Assembly: GCA_964059195.1 (NCBI GenBank)
Contig: CAXKWD010000002.1
Coordinates: 154,149,042-154,213,041 of the forward strand
Length of the DNA stretch: 64,000 nucleotides
DNA from: Ectobius pallidus
Lineage: Eukaryota; Arthropoda; Insecta; Blattodea; Ectobiidae
Direction of reading: 5' to 3'
In this document: positions 32,400-42,131 of the stretch, piece after piece
Numbering within the stretch: the first letter of the stretch is position 1
Layout: each line of letters opens with the position of its first letter
The notes under the pieces: generated by a model
Seen by the model: only the letters and a program-made list of their open reading frames with translations
Told to the model about the DNA's origin: nothing
Database searches by the model: none
Translations under genes and position numbers: made by a program

Positions 32400-32847
32400 G
32401 ACAGATATATAAGCATTCATGAGCCACAGATTATTGTCTCTGTTGGACACTACATGAGAATATTATAGGAGAAAAATTCCTCCGGCACTGGGACTTGAAC
32501 CCAGGACCTTTGGCTATTCTCCTATAATATTCTCATGTAGTTTCCAACAGAGACAATAATCTGTGGCTCATGAATGCTTATATATCTGTCTTGAATGTTA
32601 ACTGTACAATAACAGTGGGAGCCCGGTCACAAAAATCACTACTTAGTGTGCCTCACAGTACTGCATATGACATATCTTGTCTGTCTGTGAGGTAGACCAT
32701 TAGGGCATTCAGTCATAGGAGAGAAGTTCCATCTGGCGCTGTGAATTGAGCTCCGGCTTAGCTCAGTTGGTAGAGCATTGGCGCGAATAGCCAAAGGTCC
32801 TGGGTTCAAGTCCCAGTGCCGGAGGAATTTTTCTCCTATAATATTCT
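32400..32847. mobile_element. 448-bp insertion with hairpin and tRNA-like module
   Basis: A 13-bp duplication CGTTTATTACCAA lies at 32387-32399 and 32848-32860. Inside, 32398-32473 and 32517-32592 form an inverted pair with essentially one mismatch in 76 bp. Their loop is an inverted copy of the 3' half of the tRNA-like module at 32751-32824. The insertion interrupts or abuts the dispersed repeat at 31650-32380. It looks like a rearranged tRNA-derived SINE. Confidence 0.85.
32751..32824 (+). repeat. tRNA-like cloverleaf (SINE head, probably not a tRNA gene)
   Basis: An acceptor stem TCCGGC/GCCGGA, D-arm GCTC...GAGC, anticodon stem TTGGC/GCCAA and T-arm CTGGG/CCCAG with TTCAAGT loop can all be drawn. 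The anticodon loop GCGAATA lacks the conserved T before the GAA anticodon, and the 3' half is duplicated in inverse orientation at 32475-32517. I therefore call it a SINE-derived module. Confidence 0.7.
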
Positions 32848-33098
32848 CGTTTATTACCAAATTAATTCGTAATTATTTGAAATTATAATTGTTTGCATGA
32901 GTCCTCGTCACCAGGTTGTACAATTAAGACAACCCAAATTTGCAATGATAAGGATAATTCAGTCAGTGATATATGAGGGCTTTCCAGAAATAAAAAATAA
33001 ACAAAGTGAAAAAAACAAGTTTTATTACATACATTTTTAGGGCAGTCTCTTAGGCTATTTTTCTACATAATTGCCATTCAAATTAAGGCATTTATCAT

Positions 33099-34893
33099 CA
33101 GTGATGGGAAGTAATTGAGTAAAAGTAATCGGATTACAGTAACGATTCCTTTTTTGGTCCCATTTACTTGTAATCGTTACTTTTTTAAAAATGTAATTTT
33201 TACCCGTAATTTACTTCTGGAAATAAAATTGTAATTGTTACATTTGAGTAATCGTTACATTTTAGTAATCGGAAAGTATCGTATTGAGAATTTGGCAATG
33301 TTACTTTCTTGTACTCGCTGACAGTCGCTGCAGCGGCGGTGAACTTTGCATTCTTTTTAAAGCGAACGTAGAGCGCTTTACAGCTGTTGCAGCACCACTG
33401 TATGGTCGCTGCAGCGGTGGTGAAGTGAAGTCAGATCTGGCTTTACGGGTTTTGCTGCATGGACTATCAGCCGTCCTTTTTTACACTTTAAACTTAAAGC
33501 GAAACTGTAGCGATTTACGCAGCGATGCGACATTCGACATGGCAAGTTAGTATTTCTGTGGAAAAACGTGGCAACACGACATCAGCTGAGATGAGCGAAA
33601 GTCTAATTTTTTTTTTTTTTTTTTTTCCAATGGAGACCACAGCCAGAGCAATTTACGGGGACTGATACTACATTTAGGCCTAATTAGATTTCTGTGTGGT
33701 TTCCATTTATTTCAAGACGTGTTCAAGAAATTAAAATTGCTGTTGTCAGCCTATAAAATTGATTTATATATATATATATATATATATATTTTTAAAGAAG
33801 GTTATGTGTTCCACGGTATAAAACTAAGTTCAATCTAACCTAAACTTCAAAGTTAATTACCGAGCATTAAAGGCTCTGCTGAAAATACTGCTTCTGACAT
33901 TGAAAATTCATGTATGCTGTATGAGGACCAGTGATTTGCAACAAGGTGACATTCACATATAATTCTGATAGTAGGATTCTGGATCCCGGTAGTCATCTTT
34001 TTCTAATTATAATCAAATCTAATCTATTGTGATACAGCAGTATCACGCCGCGTGTTGCGGGGGTTTCACTATTGTAAATGTCACTTTATGGGTTTTGCTA
34101 CATGAACTGTCATGGCCTTCCTTTTAACCCTTGTTTGCTGCAGTGAAACTGAAGTGATTTACAGATTCGGTTTAAAAAGGAACGCACAGAAAGCACCATG
34201 CACAGACAGAACGGGGCTTGGTATGTAATAAACTAATAACAACAGACATTTTTAAAATGGCATTGGAATAACTATGTATATCTTCATTATTTGATGTTTA
34301 AAGATTATGCCTAATTTTGTAAGCCGTGGGAAAATAAATAAATATCTATTTCTTCCCATTTAAAACTTTCTCCGTTAAATGTTTTCAGTAAGAACATTTA
34401 TTAATTAATTATATTTTGAAACTTGCTTCTCATTCTCAATTGCTATAGGCTAACATCGTCATTACTGTTTTCACAACTAATATCCAGGTTAGAGGTAATA
34501 TTAACAAAAGTTACTCAATGTATATGGAAATATTGGTATTGATGTGTTTTGTTTGTTTTTTTGTTCATTAATAATTTTAGAGTTTGTAACTTTAATAATT
34601 TTAGAGTTTGTAACGTCCCAAGCCCAATAGTTCCCCCCCCAAAAAAGGAAGGAAATTTTTAGGTACTGCCATTTTGTAAAGTAATTGTAATTGTAATTTT
34701 AGTGATTACTTTTTTGTGCCCCCCCCCCAAGAGAAGGAATTTTTAGGTACTGCCATTTTGTAAAGTAATTGTAATTGTAATTTTACTGATTATTTTTTTC
34801 AAAAAGTAATTTGTAATTGTAATTAAGTAAAATGTTTCTCAAATAATTGTAATTCAGCCCAATTACTATTTTTTTGTAATTTTCCCATGACTG
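33099..34893. mobile_element. non-autonomous hAT element (1795 bp)
   Basis: A perfect 8-bp target duplication TTTATCAT (33091-33098 and 34894-34901) flanks inverted ends CAGTGATGGGAA and CAGTCATGGGAA. Both subterminal regions are rich in TAATTG/CAATTA and TAATCG motifs. Internal duplications occur: GTCGCTGCAGCGG at about 33324 and 33404; a ~75-bp segment near 33448 and 34089; and a ~95-bp tandem pair near 34630-34800. No transposase frame is present. Confidence 0.9.
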
Positions 34894-34989
34894 TTTATCA
34901 TACTGTGGCACAAGCTTTTCAATACCCTCTCTGTAGAAATCCACCACCTGCGATGTGTGCTGTAACACAAAGGGAAATTTCGATGATTC

Positions 34990-36325
34990 TCTGATGGCTG
35001 AGTGCTGTTTCTAGCATAATTAACAAGATTATTAATGATTATTAGGCTAAATAATTGCTCTTTAAGATATTTGAAAGAATTTATTAATTTATTTAAGTTT
35101 CGGCATTATCTCTAAAACATGTTTTTGTCTCAACAAATATTATTATTGTAATCTGCCCCTGATGGTTCTACGTATTCTCAATAGAGCGCACTTGCTTACA
35201 GTTTCTCTTCTCCCTGCTCTGTTTTAATGACTTGCAACTTGGGAGAGGGACTCTCGTGGTAATCAACAATGGCTGCCTCCTGGGGAAATCGCCGTTATGG
35301 CTTGTGTTTGGTTATGGCTTTTGTGCGAGTTTAACTGACTTGCTATTCATGTATATTGTTCTCACGGTTTTGGGTTTTATCTTCATGTCTATAGTGAGTT
35401 GTAGCAAGCTGTGTAGCACGTAAGTAATTCAAATTGTGGTATTATGTGTTAGGCGTCTATTCCTTTCCCGCCGTAATGGCGTTCCCTCATTTCCCGCCCC
35501 AGGCTTAGTATAGTTATTCAGTATCCCTGCTAGTAGTGTTGCGATTTGGTGTAGGTTGTTGTAGAATCATTAGTTTTTGCTCCCTGTCTTTATCTTAGGC
35601 CTAGTTACCTTTAGCTTTGTTTCCCCCCATTCTTGGCTTCGGCATCAGCGCGCCAAGCATAACTTGTTTCCCACCATTTTCGTAGCCTTGCCTTTTGCTT
35701 CCTCACAAACCTAAACTGTGTTTTCTCCTTTGAATGGTTTAATTTTATTTCAAGTCCTTACTCATTTTGTAAATACACAGCCTGGCAACTGCTCCCTTAT
35801 TGGCCATTGGTGGTTTCCGTAGTTTGAACGTGGAGAGGTTCAAACTGTTTTGATTTAAGTTTATCTCCATTCAAAACTATTTTAAATTATTTTTCGGTCC
35901 CAGTGCTTTTTAAAAAATTAAATCAGATTATCGTTTTCGCCTGGGAACCATCCTATTATTTTAGTGATTTACAAAATATCAGTTTTATCAATTATAAATT
36001 AATTTGTGCCCTTGATGACAATGAAATAAGATATTGAATTGGACTTGTGGCAGTTGTGCTGTAAAATTGTTTTATTTTCAGGGCAGGGTTTTTACTTGTG
36101 TGAAATTTATTTGATGTTCATGATTTATGTACCTTTTAGCTGTAAATATTATTTGTTATCAGAAGAGACCAGGGCATTTTTCCTGTATTCCGCCTGGGAA
36201 TTCACAATGACCTCTGGGTTGGGTTTGTATTTGATATAAGTTAGTTTTCCTTGGGTGGTTTCCCTAAATTCCTTCCACTTTTCCCCGTAGGGCGGGTTTA
36301 GATGTCAACCATGAAATTTGGGGGA
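34990..36325. other. unidentified insert inside the mariner remnant
   Basis: This 1.3-kb stretch replaces the missing middle of the mariner. It is less AT-rich than its flanks (for example 35160-35700) and contains no frame longer than 66 codons that looks real. I found no terminal repeats or target duplication, so it may be a solo LTR, a 5' UTR fragment or filler from repair. Confidence 0.4.
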
Positions 36326-37011
36326 AATGTTCAGAGTTCCATAATCGTGAAACAATGATTTTCACGGAGTTTATCTTTTTTTGCCACCAGTTCATCAGTC
36401 ACAACACTAGGCTTACCACTGCTGTCCTTATCATGAACATTTGTTCGGCCATTTTTAAAATCAATTCACCACTGCCTTACTCGCCTTTCACTCATTATTC
36501 CTTTGACGTACACATCACAATTCTGGTGATAAATTTTAATTGGTTTGGGATTTTTCACCAACAAAAACCTTATCAGGTTATCACAGACCGCACTTCACAA
36601 GTGGTGGAATTTTCATTTTAACACTCCACTGCAGACAAAGTACGAAAGGCACGATGCTCACGCTAACACAGCTGGATGCTTACTGAGTGTAGGAAAACTT
36701 TGACGCTAAAGTGCCACTGCCAGGCCAGGCCAAAAGTCTGTTACTTTCTGGACAGCCCTCGTATTTATTTACTTTAACACACATAATACAAATAACATAA
36801 ATGTAATTCTTCTTTGATAAAATTAAGAAATAGTTCTTCATGTAAATATCTTGAAATAAATGTTCCCTTGAAATAAATAAATAAATAAATAAATTGTTCT
36901 TTAATATGAAAGTTGATATTGTCTGTAATTTACAAATTAATGCATAAACTTCAATTGAATAATGTATGTAGTTTATTCATGAAATTTACTCATTTACTAT
37001 GTGAACTTATA

Positions 37012-38421
37012 GGGCACGTTTTTAAAGTCATCAGTAAATCCACCGGTGGAAAAGTGCGGTGAAAGTCCGGTGAATGTATGATGAACATCATCTGCCAATT
37101 TTTTCATCTGATGAGCTGTTGAATTTACGAACGGGTTGATGGATTCCAGCGGGAATATTCGAAATGTATAATAATTATTGTATCATGGATTTGCTAGAAG
37201 TGGAAATAATAACATATGATGAGCAGGGAACTAATAACTGAGTGGTACCATTTTCATAAATAATATTTTGAGCATATTAAAATCTATAAAATATTGCATA
37301 GTTAAATACGGTACCTGACCTCATTATGGATAGCCTGTGCTTGTCAGTTTACAATAATGTTTTATTCTACAATTAAACAATAAATTATATTATGTTATGT
37401 GATCAATTAAAATACCATATACTTATAAATATTAATCTGGCCTAATTAAAATTGTATGTCCATTCCATGTTTAGGAAATCATTTACATTACAGTATAAAA
37501 TGCTTTTGATATGAGCCAGCTTTTTAGGACTTTCTTAAATTTGTTAGTAGGCACTTCAACAGCAGAAAGGGCAAATTATTATAAAATGTATATTGCTTAT
37601 ATAGATGACTGTCAACACATTTATTTAATCTGAATGACGGCAAATCTAATTTCAAATTGTTTCTAGTTCTGTGTTCGTGTATATAAAAGCGTTGTGTGAA
37701 TTATTGTAGGTTTTCTTTCACGTGTACTAAATTTATATAAAGACTAGGAACTGTGTTTGTTTTTAATTGACGAAATATCAGGTAGACCTACACAACTATC
37801 TCGATGTTTTACTCCTGCTAAAATTCTTATGATTTTTTTCTGACACAGGAACACCTTTATTGACCCTGAACTACTGCCCCATAACCGGATGCCATATAGG
37901 ATATGTAGATGAAAAATACGCTGTTATTGACATATCTTGACTAACTGAGGCTTTTAGCTTAAGGAGTAGAAAAATAAATAACTCAAGAGAGCTTAGCAGT
38001 AGCATTTGTTTATTTGTTGGTCCCATGAAAGCTTATTATTCGAGATATTTGGAATTAGTAGATTTCTTATGTAGAGTATTTTTTCTTTCTTTTCTCGTCT
38101 TCAAACAAAATCAACTCATCACTTTCATTTTCGGAGGACTCACACTCTGATGAAGAGCAGTTCGTTAGCTTTCGCACGAAAATAAACTCAATGTATTAAT
38201 GCTAGTGGCAAGTGTCGTCTGCTTCTCTGCTCCGCCATGTTTGTCATCTAAGAAGCATTGTACTTTAAGTTCGGTGAGTCTGATTGCAATCGGTGACTTT
38301 CACCGGTGAGTTTATGAATGGCCTGATGCTTTCCCGGTGGATTGTCCGTTGACTTTACAAACGCCCTGGTGAAAGACCGATGGCACCGGTGGAATCAATC
38401 GATGACTTTAAAAACGTGCCC
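37012..38421. mobile_element. inverted-repeat element with GGGCACG ends
   Basis: The first 21 bp (GGGCACGTTTTTAAAGTCATC) are repeated perfectly in inverse orientation at 38401-38421, with weaker similarity inward (TCCACCGGTG). Extra CACCGGTG-type motifs lie subterminally at 38280-38390. No transposase is present; the interior instead holds a minus-strand LINE fragment. The GGG start is compatible with a PIF/Harbinger-type element, but no clear 3-bp target duplication is seen. Confidence 0.65.
37480..37980 (-). pseudogene. LINE reverse transcriptase C-terminal remnant
   Basis: Minus-strand translation gives LYGIRLWGSSSGSIKVFLCQ and KKIIRILAGVKHRDSC (about 37900-37800), then HRTRNNLKLDLPSFRLN (about 37675-37625), and after a frameshift TNKFKKVLKSWLISKAFYTV (about 37555-37500). 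This is the C-terminal tail of Jockey/CR1-type LINE proteins. Stops and frameshifts make it inactive. It lies entirely within the inverted-repeat element at 37012-38421. Confidence 0.75.
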
Positions 38422-39199
38422 GTACTAAATACTGTCTGTTCAAGCTCGTATCTTCAAACTTTGAATATTTGGCTATATTTCGCTGCCAACTTGACAGTAG
38501 TGAATGCCAATTGTCATTTTCCTTTATTTTTATTGTTATATAGGTTTAGGTTTATTAGGCTATTGCATTGCATTCCTTATTCATTTACAATTCTCAATTA
38601 ATATTAGTTGTAAGATATTCATTCTACATCAATAGGTATAATATCTTAATGCTATGTGTAATTACATGTTTGTTCTAGTGATATTTTAACTCACTCGTAA
38701 TTTCCCCTTGAGAAATTTATGTTTATTAATGACTTACAATATTAGATTTATTATTTGCAATTAGTAAATATTGTTCATTACTTTCTATTTCTTAATATTT
38801 GAAGTTTTAAGAATTTTCCTTCATATTTAAGCCTATCATGTTGGCTACGCCGCCATATTGTCTTTCTCCTACTTCTCTAGTCAACATGACTGAACTTACC
38901 ATTTATTAACATATATTTTCTGGTTTGTAAGTTATAAAACCCTAGTTATTGCTTTTTATTATTCATATTTGATTATTCTGATTGTGTCCAGTCTTCTGGG
39001 ATGCAGTCCTTAAGCAGTTTATATGCATTTCATGTAGCCTTTTGACTCGACTTCCTTTCTTCTTCACTTACAACTGTTTTATTCATTCGGACATGGTTTG
39101 TCTTTGTGCTCTGGGCTGTATATCGTTGAATAGCTCAAGCATCTCATCATACATACAATTCTTCTTGTGGAAAAGGATTCTACAAGTGCTAAGCTTCAT
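38422..39199. other. unassigned sequence with diverged repeat near its right end
   Basis: AT-rich, no gene. The stretch 39090-39215 is similar to 42195-42320 across the LINE at 39200-42131 (shared CATACATACAATT, TTGTGGAAAA and ATTCTACAA phrases in the same order). Confidence 0.5.
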
Positions 39200-39223
39200 A
39201 CTTATATCTCTTCTTCCGTAGCA

Positions 39224-41602
39224 CTACAGCCCAAATCGAGCCTTGGCTTCTCTCAATCGTTGCCTCCACTCTTCTCTGTTTGCTGTATCTCTTTCCAGGT
39301 TCCTACTATTCAGCAAGCTTCTTCCGTCTTTTCTGACCTCATCCAACCACCTCTTCCTTGGTTTGCCAACTGGCCTGTTTCCATACATCTTTCCTTTTAA
39401 TGATTTTAAGGGTATACTCTGATCATCCATCCTTAAAACATGCCCTGTCCATTGCAGCCTTCTTAGCTTTACTACCTTTATTATATCCGGTTCATTATAT
39501 ATACCATATATTTCACTGTTGTACCTAATTCTCCAGAATCCGTTTTCATTCATTGGCCCTAGAATTCTTCTAAGTATCTTTCTTTCGAAGGAATTTAACA
39601 TATTCTCAGTTTTCTGTGTGAGTACCCATGTCTCACAGCCATATGTTAATATTGCTCTTATTATTGTTTTATACAACCTTATCTTTGTTTTCCTGTGTAT
39701 TACCTTTGATTTGAATACAGATATTAATGCAAAGTAAGCTTTATTTGCTTTAGATAGTCTGTTTTTAATCTCTTGCATTTCATCATTAGTGTTATTAACT
39801 ATTACACCTAGATATGCAAAATCTTGAACTATTTTGACTTCTGTTTGCTCTGGTTGTTGTGTATTGTTATTCAAGCTGCTTCTACGGGTTTGTATTAGCA
39901 TTTTAGTTTTCTCCATGTTCGCTTGTAAACCAATATCATTAGAGCATTCTTGGAGATCTTGAAAGGTTTTACTTAAATCCCTTTTTGTTCTTGCCAATAT
40001 GTTTATGTCATCAGCATAGGCCACCAGTTGCACGGATTTGTGAATTAAGGTACCCTCCGTATTTATTTTTAATTTCCTTATTACATGTTCCAGGGCAATA
40101 TTGAAGAGAAGTGGGGCCAGCCCATCTCCTTGTTTTAGTCCTTTAGTTGTGTATACCATCTCAGTAAGCTCCTCCTGTATTTTAACTCTGAAGGCTGTAT
40201 TATCCATTGTTGCTTTAGTCAGTCTCACCAGTTTTTTTGGAATTCCAAAGTTCAGCATGATGCTATACAATCTGTCCCTATTAATAGAGTCATACGCCTG
40301 CTTGTAATCCACAAATAGCTGGTATACATCTACATTATATTCCCATAACTTTTCCAGGATTACCTTAACAGTAAATATTTGGTCTATTGTTGATTTATTC
40401 TTCCTAAATCCTGCTTGGTATCTGCCTATTATCTGTTCTGTATATGGTTCCAGCCTATTTTTTAATATTGTTGTGAAAACTTTGTAACAATTACACAGTA
40501 GGGATATGCCTCTATAATTTGTACATGTCAGCTTATCACCTTTGTTTTTGTATATTGGGCACAGTACACTCTGCTTCCAGTCTTTTGGTAGTTCCTCATT
40601 TTCCCATACTTTGGTTATTATTTCATGTAATTGTTTAGTAATGTGACTGCTATTAACTTTAATTAACTCTGATGGTATTCCATCAATCCCTGGCGCTTTA
40701 TTACTTCTTAGCCTGGATATTGCCATCTCCACATCCAATTCATCAGGGCCCTGCAGTTCTTCTTCATAATCACATTCCCTCATATGCTCTAACTGTTCCA
40801 TTCTGTCATTGGTATCCTCGTTTGTGTTCAATAATGTGCTAAAATATTCTTTCCATCTATTTTGTATTTCATTAAAATTACTTAAGATCTTTCCATCAGT
40901 ATCTCTGCACAATATTGTCCTGGGATTATATCCTTCTCTTGTCAGCTTAACTTTTTTAAAACCATCAAATGTTCTATTTTCTTTAAAATCTTCGTCAATA
41001 CATGTAAAATGCTTATTTAAAGCTATTCTTTTCTTCTTTCTGCAAATTTTGTCTGCGTCTCTTCTTTTGTTTCTATAAAATTCATGTTTTTGGCGGGTAG
41101 GTCTAGCCAGGTATTCTTTATATGCCTTATTTCTATCTTCTATCATTGTCCTGCATTCCTCATCAAACCACTCATTTCTCTCTCTCTTAGGTTCAATTCC
41201 TAGGACCTCCTGTGCTGTTTCTATTATTTGTCCTTTAAAATACTTCCATGATTCATCTACATCTGTTATATCTTTTATTGTGCCATTGTTCAATTTCTTG
41301 TTTATTTCTTCTTTGTATTTACCTAGTATTTTATCATCCTTTAATTTTTGTGTATGTATTCTATCTTGTCTTTTACCTTTTTCTTGTTTCTGATACTTTA
41401 TTCTGGCCCTATATTTAACTCTAACTAGATAGTGGTCTGAACTACAATGCGCTCCCCTCTTAGATCTTACATCCAATATGTTGGATGCATGTCTTTTATC
41501 AACTAATACATGGTCAATCTGATTTCTGGTGTTTTTATCAGGGGATATCCAAGTCTGTTTATGTATGTCAGGATGGATATAACAAGTGGAGCTTATTATC
41601 AT
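39224..41602 (-). CDS. LINE endonuclease end plus reverse transcriptase (792 aa frame)
   Basis: The frame opens at ATG 41602 within the endonuclease domain (TWISPDKNTRNQIDHVLVDK and SSDHYLV, residues 17-60, the C-terminal catalytic SDH motif). The RT spans roughly residues 285-600: RSNKAPGIDGIPSELI (299-314), NYRGISLLCNCYKVF, motif A LFVDYKQAYDS (D432), GLKQGDGLAPLLFN and an intact YADD box at 529-532. The C-terminus has TYGCETWVL, LQWTGHVLRM and GKPRKRWLDEV. It would nick target DNA and copy LINE RNA, but the separation of the N-terminal endonuclease by a frameshift probably leaves this copy inactive. There are no internal stops. The true protein start lies upstream in the other frame. Confidence 0.85.
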   Translation of the reverse strand: MIISSTCYIHPDIHKQTWISPDKNTRNQIDHVLVDKRHASNILDVRSKRGAHCSSDHYLVRVKYRARIKYQKQEKGKRQDRIHTQKLKDDKILGKYKEEINKKLNNGTIKDITDVDESWKYFKGQIIETAQEVLGIEPKRERNEWFDEECRTMIEDRNKAYKEYLARPTRQKHEFYRNKRRDADKICRKKKRIALNKHFTCIDEDFKENRTFDGFKKVKLTREGYNPRTILCRDTDGKILSNFNEIQNRWKEYFSTLLNTNEDTNDRMEQLEHMRECDYEEELQGPDELDVEMAISRLRSNKAPGIDGIPSELIKVNSSHITKQLHEIITKVWENEELPKDWKQSVLCPIYKNKGDKLTCTNYRGISLLCNCYKVFTTILKNRLEPYTEQIIGRYQAGFRKNKSTIDQIFTVKVILEKLWEYNVDVYQLFVDYKQAYDSINRDRLYSIMLNFGIPKKLVRLTKATMDNTAFRVKIQEELTEMVYTTKGLKQGDGLAPLLFNIALEHVIRKLKINTEGTLIHKSVQLVAYADDINILARTKRDLSKTFQDLQECSNDIGLQANMEKTKMLIQTRRSSLNNNTQQPEQTEVKIVQDFAYLGVIVNNTNDEMQEIKNRLSKANKAYFALISVFKSKVIHRKTKIRLYKTIIRAILTYGCETWVLTQKTENMLNSFERKILRRILGPMNENGFWRIRYNSEIYGIYNEPDIIKVVKLRRLQWTGHVLRMDDQSIPLKSLKGKMYGNRPVGKPRKRWLDEVRKDGRSLLNSRNLERDTANREEWRQRLREAKARFGL

Positions 41603-42131
41603 ATTCTGCTAATATGCTAATAGCAAAATCTATAAGTCTTTCCCCATTTTCATTTGTCTGATCATGTAAACTATGCTTCCCTATTACATCCATATATATT
41701 TGCTCCTTCCCGATCTTTGCATTAAAGTCCCCCATAATCAGCTTGACATCATTATCCGGTGCTGAGTTATATACATCTTCCAATTTATAATAGAATTCAT
41801 CTTTCATTTCTTCTGATTTTTCCTCTGTGGGGGCATGTGCATTTATTATGTATATATTTTGAAATTTAGTTTTTAATCTAAGAGCACACATTCTTTCGTT
41901 CACAGGTTTGAAATCAATGATAGCATCTTTAATTTTCTGATTGACTATAAAGGCAGTTCCAAATTCATGTTTCCCATCTTTCTTCCCACTATAGAATACT
42001 GTATGTCCCTTGTAATCATAAACCCCATTCCCTATCCAATTTGTCTCTTGGAGCGCAATCAGATCTATTTTGTATTTGTCAATTTCATATAATAGCGCTT
42101 GGAGAGCACCCGTTTTTTCATACTTATATAT
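41568..42131 (-). pseudogene. LINE AP-endonuclease N-terminal part, frameshifted
   Basis: In the frame ending at 41568 the minus strand encodes an exonuclease-endonuclease-phosphatase fold: TGALQALLYEIDKYKIDLIA, ALQETNWIG, HTVFYSGKKDG, IINAHAPTEEK and the conserved MGDFNAKIG. It ends a short distance past NENGERLIDFA, after a frameshift near 41595-41610. The following SSTC...HKQTW residues occur in the other frame as part of 39224-41602. An in-frame TAG lies just upstream of about 42131, so the start is missing. It is the front half of the same LINE protein. Confidence 0.82.

Larger units (their letters stand above)
32974..36761 (-). mobile_element. mariner remnant interrupted by an hAT and unknown DNA
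   Basis: The ends read GAGGGCTTTCCAGAAA (left) and, inverted on the right, GAGGGCTGTCCAGAAA, with TA outside each. Near the right end (36610-36330) the minus strand encodes a mariner N-terminal domain (IRFLLVKNPKPIKIYHQ, then FKNGRTNVHDKDSSGKPS). Near 34968-34902 lies the C-terminus (SQVVDFYREGIEKLVPQYDK). The catalytic centre is absent. An hAT element sits at 33099-34893 and about 1.3 kb of unidentified DNA at 34990-36325. Confidence 0.82.
39200..42131 (-). mobile_element. nearly complete LINE (endonuclease plus RT)
   Basis: The minus strand encodes an AP-type endonuclease (42131-41568) and a reverse transcriptase (41602-39224), overlapping by 35 bp through a single frameshift. The endonuclease start is truncated or lost, since an in-frame stop occurs just upstream. 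The domain layout and the LNVR-less N-terminus resemble RTE-like LINEs whose endonuclease is often annotated as a craniofacial development protein 2-like protein. No poly(A) or target duplication was recognised. Confidence 0.85.

Noticed and set aside
32751..32824. Functional tRNA gene
   Set aside because: A cloverleaf can be drawn, but the anticodon loop lacks the conserved T before the anticodon, and a partial inverted copy and target duplication place it inside a retroposon.
38140..38200. Another Penelope-like 3' tail
   Set aside because: The phrase CTGATGAAGAGCAG with a nearby CGCACGAAAA is suggestive, but no coding remnant supports it.
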